In this document: piece by piece, positions 8,205-14,641 of the stretch
Layout: each line of letters starts with the position of its first letter
Numbering within the stretch: position 1 is the stretch's first letter
From: Desulfomonile tiedjei
GTDB lineage: Bacteria; Desulfobacterota; Desulfomonilia; Desulfomonilales; Desulfomonilaceae
Assembly (NCBI GenBank): GCA_020718965.1
Contig: DYRE01000016.1
Coordinates: forward strand, 1-14,641
Reading direction: 5' to 3'
Length of the DNA: 14,641 nucleotides
Program-made: the position numbers and the translations under genes
The notes under the pieces: generated by a model
Told to the model about the DNA's origin: nothing
The model's input: the letters and a program-made list of their open reading frames with translations, nothing else
The model's database searches: none

Positions 8205-8231
8205 GCCTCGCTTTTTTTAGAAAAGCGGGGC
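8205..8231 (-). terminator. Hairpin with a U-tract only on the minus strand (between ribBA and ribH)
   Basis: Eight bases after the ribBA stop, GCCTCGCTTTT (8205-8215) pairs with AAAAGCGGGGC (8221-8231) across a 5-base loop: 11 bp with one G-T pair. On the plus strand it is followed by CTTACC, so it should not terminate the rib operon. Read on the minus strand it is followed by TTTTTT (8204-8199), the classic intrinsic terminator layout. It may stop antisense transcription or act as an mRNA-stabilising or spacing hairpin in the operon transcript. Confidence 0.6.
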
Positions 8232-8260
8232 CTTACCTCGGTTAGATCTTTGGAGGCCTG

Positions 8261-8734
8261 ATGACAATAATGATTGAGGGCGTTTTTGACGCCTCCGGTC
8301 TTAAGGCAATGCTTGTGGCAAGCAGGTTCAACGATTTTGTAGTGTCACGGTTGATAGACGGGGCTTTGGACGTATTAATAAGGCATGGGATGCTATCGGA
8401 AGATATAACTATTGCAAGAGTCCCTGGCGCTTTCGAAATCCCTCAGGTTGTAAGCGCTGCCGCACAATCCCGGAAATATGATATGGTCATTGCTCTTGGG
8501 GCAGTGATAAGGGGATCCACCCCGCATTTTGACTATATTGCGTCGGAAGTTTCCAAGGGTGTAGCCCAAACGGCTTTAACTTCCACCATAGCGATTAGTT
8601 TCGGGGTGTTGACCACTGATACACTTGAACAAGCTATCGAACGGGCGGGATCCAAGGCCGGCAACAAGGGGGCTGAAGCCGCTATGTCCGCAATTGAGAT
8701 GGCTCGTCTGTTAAAATTAATAGAGCTTGGTTAA
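8261..8734 (+). CDS. ribH: 6,7-dimethyl-8-ribityllumazine synthase
   Basis: Condenses 5-amino-6-ribitylaminouracil with 3,4-dihydroxy-2-butanone 4-phosphate, the penultimate step of riboflavin synthesis. The 157-residue protein shows all the family blocks: [16 protein letters not shown] (20-35), VPGAFEIP (54-61), [17 protein letters not shown] (78-94) with the catalytic His89, FGVLTT, and [15 protein letters not shown] followed by EAA and AIEM near the C-terminus. GGAGG sits 6 bases before ATG 8261. A second in-frame ATG at 8270 lacks its own ribosome site. Family members assemble into pentamers or 60-mer capsids. It is separated from ribBA by a 63-base gap that holds the hairpin at 8205-8231, and from nusB by 55 bases. 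Confidence 0.97.
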   Translation: MTIMIEGVFDASGLKAMLVASRFNDFVVSRLIDGALDVLIRHGMLSEDITIARVPGAFEIPQVVSAAAQSRKYDMVIALGAVIRGSTPHFDYIASEVSKGVAQTALTSTIAISFGVLTTDTLEQAIERAGSKAGNKGAEAAMSAIEMARLLKLIELG

Positions 8735-8789
8735 TATGAAAGTAACAGGCTTTTCAAATTCTCGGCTTTGAGAAAAAACAAGTCTAACA

Positions 8790-9266
8790 GTGCCATCCAG
8801 AAGGAAAACACGCGAATTTGCCCTGCAGGTCTTGTTCTCCGCCGAGACACTTGATCAATCCCCACTTGAAATTCTTAATTTCCTGGAATCGCACTTTGGT
8901 GCGGATCCGGAAAGAATAGTTCAAATTGATAAGGTTTCACTAGAGTTTGCAACTTCTTTAGTAAGGGCTGTCTGTGATTACAAGAGTTCCATTGATCGCC
9001 TAATCTCCGAATTTTCTGAAAACTGGAAATTGCACAGAATAAATCAGGTAGATCGTAACATTTTAAGAATGGCCATAGCAGAGATGTTGACATTTCCCGA
9101 AACTCCTACCCCGGTGATCCTGAACGAAGCCATAGAAATTGGGAAAAAATTTGGCGCCGAGAATTCAGGCTCTTTCATAAACGGTGTTCTGGACAGAATC
9201 AGATCAGTCGGTTTGGATTCCTTGCTCCATCAAAATTTGTCTAATGCTGATGATCAGCTTGACTAA
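8790..9266 (+). CDS. nusB: Transcription antitermination factor NusB
   Basis: RNA-binding partner of NusE (S10) in rRNA antitermination complexes. The 158-residue all-helical protein starts PSRRKTREFALQVLFSAE, the arginine-rich family N-terminus, and ends with the diagnostic VDRNILRMAIAEML and PVILNEAIEIGKKFGAENSGSFINGVLDRI. The start is GTG at 8790; a TGA at 8769-8771 closes the frame and no other start codon lies between. The Shine-Dalgarno sequence is poor (GAG then an A-run about 14 bases upstream), so translation may be weak or coupled to ribH. ribH followed by nusB is a widespread bacterial arrangement; the link is conserved order, not shared pathway. Confidence 0.95.
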   Translation: MPSRRKTREFALQVLFSAETLDQSPLEILNFLESHFGADPERIVQIDKVSLEFATSLVRAVCDYKSSIDRLISEFSENWKLHRINQVDRNILRMAIAEMLTFPETPTPVILNEAIEIGKKFGAENSGSFINGVLDRIRSVGLDSLLHQNLSNADDQLD

Positions 9267-9287
9267 TATCAATTAACTAGTTAAAAT
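9259..9287 (+). promoter_or_regulatory. Sigma-70-like promoter with a palindromic spacer
   Basis: TTGACT (9259-9264) and TAAAAT (9282-9287) are each 5 of 6 matches to consensus at exactly 17 bases spacing, in AT-rich DNA. The -35 box overlaps the nusB stop codon. A perfect 12-base palindrome, TTAACTAGTTAA (9273-9284), fills the second half of the spacer and runs into the -10 box, a classic position for a repressor operator. It would drive the gene at 9380 with a leader of roughly 85 bases. Confidence 0.55.
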
Positions 9288-9379
9288 AAAATATATTATA
9301 ACTTGGTATAGGTGAATTATTGTATTTAAGCCTAATCATGTTTTACCAGCGCAGGAAACTGTGACTTGAGTGATGAACC

Positions 9380-10729
9380 ATGAAAAGATTCAAGGCCGCA
9401 AATATCTCAATGTTGGTATTGGTGGCGTGCTTGTTCCTAGTCTTAAACTCGTACAGTTTTGGCCAGTCATTTCCTCCTAACGCCTTGCGAACAGATGTCT
9501 CAAACAGCCATACAGAAGAAAAATCAGCCACTTACGCGCCTGTCGGTCCTTCCGGATATAAGGTTCTGATTCCTGAGATAAAGATGAACCAAATAGTTGG
9601 AGAGGTTAAACCCAAACCACGTGCGCCTGAACCTGAGCCGGTTCAAGATACTCCAGTCGCTGATGAAGGCGCCAAGGAAGATACTAAAGAGCGCATCGCA
9701 GATTTCTCAGAAACTCATGCCACTGAGACTGAGGGCAGCCCAGTAGACCGCTTGCCATTCGACCCCAGCGCCAGAAAGGTTTCTCCTTCACCAGTTAAAG
9801 AACATCTTTCGCATGATTTTAAAAGAAAGATAGACAGCGAAATACTAGGGCCGCCATTAGCTGCAATAAACATTACAGAGGCGCTCCCGGAACCCCAGAA
9901 AGAGATGTTGCCGAAGCGCCAGCAAGTTGTGGTCCCTAGAGTTAAGGAATTGCCCGTATCCAAAATCCAAACGCAAGTGTCTTCAGTAAAATTCCTGGAA
10001 AGTCAACACGCCCTGGCGCCGGAGGATTGGGTAGGCATTCAGGCGAGGAAGGAACCAGACGAATTACCGTTGGATGAATCAAAAACGGAAGCGTTGGTCA
10101 AGGAGCCACAGCCTTCGGAGACCATAGAAACGCCCGTTAAAGAATCAATTCAAGCGGAGGTTGAAGATCAGAAACAAATAGTTAGCGAAACCCCGGTTGG
10201 GACCTTGGAATCAGAGAAACAAGCTGTTCAGGAACCCAAAGATGTCTCCGGTGAAATAACTGATGGCCGAGTTGCGGTTAGTATTCCGTCTGAGAAACCG
10301 ATACCCTCGCCGCTCGATGATGAGGCTTTGACCGAAAAGGGAACGAGATTGTATTTATCCGAGATAACCCCAGTGATTGAAGAGCTTTCCCTGTTAATGG
10401 CCAGGGCGCCTAGTTTAAGCTTGGCAGACTATGATCCCTCGGAAATTAACGTAGCGGTTGCGCCTCAGGACCTTGCGTTGAAATTGGAGTCTATGAAGAG
10501 GGAACTCAGGATACTCGACTCCAGAATATTTTCCATCATTGCTCCATCCAATTACTCGCAGTTCCATGATTTAATCAGGCAGGCCATTTCTCAGACATAT
10601 CTGGCTTGTGAAGCCATCACCAATTATTTTCAGGATTCAAAACCTGAAGATTTGCATAAGGTTAACGATCATCTTGTAAAAGCTAGAGAACTCATAAAAT
10701 TGACCAGAAAAAGTAATGGTTCGACTTGA
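9380..10729 (+). CDS. Exported Pro/Glu/Lys-rich protein of unknown function
   Basis: I do not recognise this 449-residue protein. It starts MKRFKAANIS followed by a hydrophobic stretch (11-24) ending SYSFGQS, a good Sec signal peptide with likely cleavage near residue 28; there is no lipobox Cys. Residues 30-320 are low-complexity, rich in Pro, Glu, Lys, Val and Ser (for example KPKPRAPEPEPVQDTPVADE), probably disordered. Residues 321-445 look folded and helical: YLSEITPVIEELSLLMARAPSLS, then LALKLESMKRELRILDSRIFSI, ending in a charged helix. The build suggests a periplasmic or cell-envelope protein with a long flexible spacer and a C-terminal helical bundle; one Cys (410). The Shine-Dalgarno sequence is weak. 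It has its own candidate promoter at 9259-9287 and is convergent with mtaB, 40 bases away, so context gives no function. Confidence 0.85.
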   Translation: MKRFKAANISMLVLVACLFLVLNSYSFGQSFPPNALRTDVSNSHTEEKSATYAPVGPSGYKVLIPEIKMNQIVGEVKPKPRAPEPEPVQDTPVADEGAKEDTKERIADFSETHATETEGSPVDRLPFDPSARKVSPSPVKEHLSHDFKRKIDSEILGPPLAAINITEALPEPQKEMLPKRQQVVVPRVKELPVSKIQTQVSSVKFLESQHALAPEDWVGIQARKEPDELPLDESKTEALVKEPQPSETIETPVKESIQAEVEDQKQIVSETPVGTLESEKQAVQEPKDVSGEITDGRVAVSIPSEKPIPSPLDDEALTEKGTRLYLSEITPVIEELSLLMARAPSLSLADYDPSEINVAVAPQDLALKLESMKRELRILDSRIFSIIAPSNYSQFHDLIRQAISQTYLACEAITNYFQDSKPEDLHKVNDHLVKARELIKLTRKSNGST

Positions 10730-10769
10730 TCCGCCTGAATCATGATGTCAAGAATCCTTTATGAACGGG

Positions 10770-12131
10770 CTAATTAGTCAGAACAGCATCATGGGTAAGG
10801 ACTCCATACGCCTCATTGTCTTTCACACCGTCAATTAGAACTGGAACGATTTTGCTTTCATGCGTCTTGGCCAACCCTTTAATTTTAACGGGGATGTAGT
10901 TGCCTGTCAGGCCTTTTCCATATTCTTCGATAGTTTGTCCTGCGCATTCTGCCAGAGCCCACAAAGTTCGTCCGATAAATTTGCTATAAAATATTGAACG
11001 GAGTTCATCAGATAATTTTCGAAGAATTTTTACTCTTTGGTGAGACAATCTGGCGGGGGTTCTGTCTGGCAAACCATACGCTACTGTGCCTTGTCTTGGT
11101 GAAAATGGAAACACGTGAAGATAATCACACTGTGTACTCTCAATAAAGCTTACAGTTCGCTCAAAGGAAGCGTCTGTTTCACCTGGAAAGCCAACCATAA
11201 CATCCATCCCTATACATGCGTCCGGCGCTAATTCCAGAATTTTTTCCGTTAGCTTAGCAACTAGTTTGGTATTGTAGGGTCTGAACATCTTCTTCAATAT
11301 TTCATCATCACCACTTTGCGCAGGAATATGAAAATGTTTACATATTCTTGAATTCTGCTCAATTAGGGAAAGCAATCCCTCTGAAAATTCCTGCGGTTCG
11401 ATTGAGCTGAGCCGAAGTCTGCACTCTGAAGTGCCTGCTAATATGGACTCAACAAGGTCCTCAAGTCTTTTTTTCGGAGAAAGATCACGACCATATTCCC
11501 CCAAATGAATTCCAGTCAGAGCTATCTCTGAATACCCCGCATCAACAAGGAACCTTGCGTTTTCAACCGCTTTTCCCAATTCGAGGCTTCTTGACGGTCC
11601 TCTGGCTATGGGAACAATGCAATAGGAACACCGATGCGAACATCCATCCTGCACTTTCAGAAACGCCCTACTTCTAAAGGATGGCGCTGGGCGCCATACG
11701 GGTGAAAACTCGGAGCAGGATGAAGCGGGCATTGAATTCAAAAAATTAAAGTCCCGATTTTGGCCAGACAGAATATCCATAAGATGATCTTTGGCGTAAG
11801 TTCCAAGAATCGTGGCCTTTGGAGCCACCTGCTGGACCATGGTGGGATTGATCTCAGCCAGGCATCCGGTGACAACGATTTGAGAATCCGGGTACTTTTC
11901 TGTTAATCTTCCTATGAGGCGACGCGATTTACCTGCGGCTGAATCCGTAACACAGCAAGTATTTACAAAAATCAGGGCTGGATGATGAGATTGATGGTCC
12001 ACTTCAAAACCGAATGATTCCAACATGCTTGACATGCTGTATATCTCCGTCTGGTTGACCTTACAACCCAGGACATATAGATGAGCTTTAGGACGAGACA
12101 AGTTCTCGTTAGTTGTAATGATTTTTGACAT
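10770..12131 (-). CDS. mtaB: tRNA (t6A37-C2)-methylthiotransferase MtaB
   Basis: Radical-SAM enzyme that converts t6A37 to ms2t6A in ANN-decoding tRNAs. The 453-residue protein has the full methylthiotransferase plan: N-terminal UPF0004 domain with cluster ligands Cys23 (YVLGCKVNQTE), Cys59 (VNTCCVT) and Cys90 (TGCLAE); radical-SAM motif CSHRCSYC (Cys164, Cys168, Cys171) in VQDGC...PIARGPSRS; MDVMVGFPGETD; and a C-terminal region in TRAM position. LGCKVNQ and HVFPFSPRQGT match MtaB rather than MiaB or RimO. The QSGD block reads IPAQSGDDEILKKM where IPLQSG is usual, a mild variation. ATG 12131 is preceded by AAGG at short spacing. It diverges from the gene at 12209 and faces the gene at 9380. 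Confidence 0.95.
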   Translation of the reverse strand: MSKIITTNENLSRPKAHLYVLGCKVNQTEIYSMSSMLESFGFEVDHQSHHPALIFVNTCCVTDSAAGKSRRLIGRLTEKYPDSQIVVTGCLAEINPTMVQQVAPKATILGTYAKDHLMDILSGQNRDFNFLNSMPASSCSEFSPVWRPAPSFRSRAFLKVQDGCSHRCSYCIVPIARGPSRSLELGKAVENARFLVDAGYSEIALTGIHLGEYGRDLSPKKRLEDLVESILAGTSECRLRLSSIEPQEFSEGLLSLIEQNSRICKHFHIPAQSGDDEILKKMFRPYNTKLVAKLTEKILELAPDACIGMDVMVGFPGETDASFERTVSFIESTQCDYLHVFPFSPRQGTVAYGLPDRTPARLSHQRVKILRKLSDELRSIFYSKFIGRTLWALAECAGQTIEEYGKGLTGNYIPVKIKGLAKTHESKIVPVLIDGVKDNEAYGVLTHDAVLTN

Positions 12132-12208
12132 GTTGCCTTATCCATGCTATCAATCTTGAAATCGGCCTGGAGTCCTTATCGTGAAATCGTCTCCGGACAG
12201 GGAACACA

Positions 12209-12814
12209 ATGACCCATTATATTACAATTACTTCTTCAGGAATGCGACAATTATGGGATCTAATTGGCGAATGCTCGGCAGTCTTTAAGCATGGCGTCAA
12301 CTTTCGGTTTATTATCGTAACATTTTTCCTGATTTCCGGATTTTCTCTGATAGTTATACCTGAGGCCGGCTATTGTCAGCCTACCCAGAAAACTGAATCC
12401 CAGGCCCATCTAGTTGATGGTTTCCTGGAACTGAAAATTCCTGTGGGTTTCAAAGCGGAGGCGGTCGATGAACCGCACATCTTCAAATGGACCAAAGATT
12501 CTTCAGAAATATATATTGTAGTAGGTGAACGTCTTGTCGGCTCAGTCAAAAATATCATCAACAACCTTAAAAAAGCTGCGGCCACCAACAAACTATTGGA
12601 TAAAACCAGGACGCTTAGAATCAGCAACCACAAAGGAATCCTGATAAAAGAAAAAATTCCGTCTGATCCGAATCGCCTGGTGTCATGGGGACTCAAAATT
12701 TTTACGGAGAAACATGAGCTTAATATTGATTTCTCTGCGCCGGCGAAAGAATTTAAGACCCACGCTCCCGCATTTGAAGAAGTTATCAAGTCTATCAAGA
12801 TCAAGTCTTCCTAG
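12209..12814 (+). CDS. Small signal-anchored/exported protein of unknown function, upstream of selA
   Basis: This 201-residue protein has a hydrophobic segment at about 33-51 (FRFIIVTFFLISGFSLIVI) followed by PEAGYCQPTQ, so it is membrane-anchored or exported; the 32-residue stretch before the segment is unusually long. Residues 68-200 form a compact alpha/beta domain: LELKIPVGFKAEAV, FKWTKDSSEIYIVVG, a Lys-rich helix, KGILIKEKIPSD, LVSWGLKIFTEKHELNIDFSAP, and a final helix. The layout recalls PsbP/DcrB-like secreted domains, but this is only an impression. AGGG sits properly before ATG 12209; an internal ATG at codon 12 lacks a usable ribosome site. It ends 11 bases before selA, so the two are probably one transcript. 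No lipobox is seen. Confidence 0.8.
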   Translation: MTHYITITSSGMRQLWDLIGECSAVFKHGVNFRFIIVTFFLISGFSLIVIPEAGYCQPTQKTESQAHLVDGFLELKIPVGFKAEAVDEPHIFKWTKDSSEIYIVVGERLVGSVKNIINNLKKAAATNKLLDKTRTLRISNHKGILIKEKIPSDPNRLVSWGLKIFTEKHELNIDFSAPAKEFKTHAPAFEEVIKSIKIKSS

Positions 12815-12825
12815 AGAGCAGAATT

Positions 12826-14271
12826 GTGGTAGGTAGCAAATCTGATTCTTTATTCAGTTTAATTCCGTCAGTTGACAAAATACTTTCGCAACCGGAAATT
12901 CAGGACTTCCTGGTGATTTACTCCATTCCATTTGTGAAAAGTTCGGTTAATACAATTCTCAATGATTTACGTGATCGAATAAGAAATGGCTCTGTTCAGC
13001 CTCATGAAATTGCCCTCAATAAATTGGTCGATCAAATCCGTGAACAGATAAGGCTCACCCTGGTTCCCGGCCTCTGCTGTCTGATAAATGCCACTGGAGT
13101 AGTTGTTCACACCAACCTCGGGCGGTCTCCTTTATCAAACAGGGTTGCCAAGAGAATTGTGGAGATTGCTACGTCATACTCGAATTTGGAATACGATCTG
13201 GAACAGGGAAAACGTGGAAAACGTAACGCTCATTTAAAATCATTGATGGAGGAATTAACTGGGGCGGAGTCCGTACTTGCCGTAAACAATAACGCTGCTG
13301 GTGTATTGTTGGCGCTTGGGACTTTGGCAAAGGGCAAAGAAGTAATAGTCTCCAGGGGTGAATTAATAGAAATTGGCGGGTCATTCAGGATTCCAGAGGT
13401 CATGGCTCAATCCGGCGCCATACTGAGAGAAGTCGGAGCCACAAACAGAACTCATCCACACGACTATGAGCGAGCCATCAACGAAAACACAGCTCTGATA
13501 CTTAAAGTTCACACGAGCAATTATCGCATAGTGGGATTTACGCGTGAAATATCACTCGAAGAACTGGTTCAAATTGGCAAGCAACATGATTTGCCTACCA
13601 TGATGGATCTGGGAAGTGGTTGCCTCGTGGACCTGTCTGCTTTTGGATTGTCCGACGAAACCACCGTCCAGGAAGTAATTTCAAAGGGTATTGATGTGGT
13701 GAGTTTCAGCGGAGATAAGCTGCTCGGAGGTCCTCAAGCCGGAATATTGGCAGGTAAGAGAGAATTGATAGACAAGATGGCGATCAATCCACTTGCGAGA
13801 GCTTTACGAATGGATAAGCTTACTTTGGCTGGCCTGGAGGCTACACTTCAAGAGTATGCCCGGCAAGCGGACCCGGCTATGTCAATTCCTGCTTTGGCCA
13901 TGATCACCAAGGGAATCGACGAGTTGATGTCTGAAGCGCAAGAGATATCGTCGTCATTGGAGTCAGAACTTCAAGACCGGGCGCAGATTGTAATTGAACA
14001 AGGCGCTGGCAGGGTTGGTGGTGGGGCTTTGCCGACAAGTGATCTCATTGGTCCTCGAATATGTATAAGGCCCCGAGATTTTTCAGCCTCACGTTTGGAA
14101 AATGCTCTACGTAGAGGAAATCCCCCTGTAATTACAATTATCAAAGACGATTATGTAATGATAGATCCTCGTACGCTTCTGGATAATCAGGCTAACTTGA
14201 TTTCTCCACTTGTGGGAAGAGCCTTCGAACAAATCCAGGGTCAATCGGGAATGAAGTCCCATGAAGATTGA
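12826..14271 (+). CDS. selA: L-seryl-tRNA(Sec) selenium transferase (selenocysteine synthase)
   Basis: PLP enzyme that turns Ser-tRNA(Sec) into Sec-tRNA(Sec) using selenophosphate. At 481 residues it is full length: N-terminal tRNA-binding helices (1-85), INATGVVVHTNLGRSPLS (87-104), EYDLEQGKRGKR (122-133), AVNNNAAGVLLAL (152-164), the SRGELIEIGGSFRIPE block (176-191), EVGATNRTH, MDLGSGCLVDL, and the PLP lysine Lys298 in VVSFSGDKLLGGPQAG. The start is GTG 12826 with GAGAG 7 bases upstream. Its presence implies that the organism decodes UGA as selenocysteine; selB, selC and selD are not in this window. It follows the small exported-protein gene by 11 bases and is convergent with the polysaccharide gene at the right edge. 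Confidence 0.97.
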   Translation: MVGSKSDSLFSLIPSVDKILSQPEIQDFLVIYSIPFVKSSVNTILNDLRDRIRNGSVQPHEIALNKLVDQIREQIRLTLVPGLCCLINATGVVVHTNLGRSPLSNRVAKRIVEIATSYSNLEYDLEQGKRGKRNAHLKSLMEELTGAESVLAVNNNAAGVLLALGTLAKGKEVIVSRGELIEIGGSFRIPEVMAQSGAILREVGATNRTHPHDYERAINENTALILKVHTSNYRIVGFTREISLEELVQIGKQHDLPTMMDLGSGCLVDLSAFGLSDETTVQEVISKGIDVVSFSGDKLLGGPQAGILAGKRELIDKMAINPLARALRMDKLTLAGLEATLQEYARQADPAMSIPALAMITKGIDELMSEAQEISSSLESELQDRAQIVIEQGAGRVGGGALPTSDLIGPRICIRPRDFSASRLENALRRGNPPVITIIKDDYVMIDPRTLLDNQANLISPLVGRAFEQIQGQSGMKSHED

Positions 14272-14358
14272 TTGAATAATTTGGTTCAGTGATCACTTTG
14301 TTATTCCAACGGGCATCGGTGTTATCTGTATTTCCCCCTTTTTACCATCAGTAAAGAT

Positions 14359-14641
14359 TCATGATGTTCTGTACCGACCCAAATTTTCCAGATACCATTT
14401 GTAGGTTGATTCCAGGCCTTCTCTGAGTTTTATTCGCGGCTTCCATCCTAAAGAGGAGATCTTGGAAATATCCAACAGTTTTTGTTTTACTCCGTCAGGC
14501 ATTGCAGGCTGAAATTTCAATTCACCTTCGTATGCCACCACTTCCCTTATTAATTTAGCCAGGTCCAGAATGGATATGTCCTTTCCTGAGCCAATATTGA
14601 CAATTTGGAGATCGTCGTAGTTCTTCATTAGAAACAGACAT
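14359..14641 (-). CDS. fcl: GDP-L-fucose synthase, C-terminal part (5' end outside window)
   Basis: The last 93 codons of an epimerase/reductase that turns GDP-4-keto-6-deoxy-D-mannose into GDP-L-fucose, a sugar donor for surface polysaccharides. Seen: CLFLMKNYDD, IVNIGSGKDISILDLAKLI, PDGVKQKLLDISKISSLGWKP and EGLESTYKWYLEN, matching in order the C-terminal hallmarks of the WcaG/Fcl family (NvGtG.eitI, PDGtprKLLD, LGW, Ty.WfleN). An ATG at 14628 is internal: codons for CLFL upstream are in frame and family-like, so the gene continues past the right edge. The Rossmann domain and catalytic Ser-Tyr-Lys lie outside the window. It may mark the start of an O-antigen or capsule region to the right (inference). 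Confidence 0.9.
   Translation of the reverse strand, partial: CLFLMKNYDDLQIVNIGSGKDISILDLAKLIREVVAYEGELKFQPAMPDGVKQKLLDISKISSLGWKPRIKLREGLESTYKWYLENLGRYRTS

Noticed and set aside
8735..8789. Terminator between ribH and nusB
   Set aside because: Only a 5-bp stem (TTCTC/GAGAA) with a 6-base loop is present and an A-run, not a T-run, follows.
14272..14358. Selenocysteine tRNA or terminator after selA
   Set aside because: The 87-base gap has no cloverleaf. AGTGATCACT (14288-14297) is palindromic but too short and loopless for a terminator.
1..14641. CRISPR arrays, insertion sequences, integrase or phage genes
   Set aside because: No regularly spaced repeats, transposase motifs or flanking inverted repeats were seen; gene content is ordinary chromosomal.

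Overview
The window looks like chromosomal DNA of a Gram-negative, probably anaerobic bacterium of the Desulfobacterota (old Deltaproteobacteria) type. The grounds are the style of the sensor kinase, the ribE-ribBA-ribH-nusB order, selenocysteine synthase (SelA) and moderate GC with many ATT/AAT codons. This placement is inference, not proof. Nearly all the sequence is explained by ordinary genes. I did not find a convincing new biological system. The most unusual points are listed as findings, and most are small-scale.

Layout. (1) 2833 to 1, minus: a large membrane sensor histidine kinase with two extracytoplasmic sensors, four membrane segments, PAS, HisKA and HATPase; it runs off the left edge and probably continues into receiver domains. 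(2) 2834-3247: a 414-base gap without a gene. (3) 5242 to 3248, minus: an ABC-F translation ATPase starting at TTG. (4) 5243-5536: a divergent regulatory gap with an inverted repeat and a palindromic -10-like element. (5) 5537-9266, plus: one tight operon, ttcA, ribE, ribBA, ribH, nusB, covering tRNA 2-thiolation, riboflavin synthesis and transcription antitermination. ribD is not in it. (6) 9380-10729, plus: an exported Pro/Glu/Lys-rich protein of unknown function behind a good sigma-70-like promoter. (7) 12131 to 10770, minus: mtaB, a radical-SAM tRNA methylthiotransferase, convergent with gene 6. (8) 12209-14271, plus: a small membrane-anchored or exported protein 11 bases upstream of selA, apparently a two-gene unit. 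(9) 14641 to 14359, minus: the C-terminal end of GDP-L-fucose synthase, possibly the edge of a surface polysaccharide region.

How the genes fit together. RibBA makes the two riboflavin precursors, from GTP and from ribulose 5-phosphate. RibH joins the pyrimidine and the 4-carbon unit, and RibE dismutates lumazine to riboflavin. The deaminase/reductase RibD must be encoded elsewhere. TtcA, MtaB, SelA and the ABC-F protein all act on tRNA or the ribosome, so the neighbourhood leans towards translation, but no direct functional link is visible. Points worth checking are Gln in place of the expected metal-binding His in the RibB half of RibBA, a hairpin between ribBA and ribH whose U-tract lies on the antisense strand, and regulatory dyads at 5312-5340 and 9273-9284.
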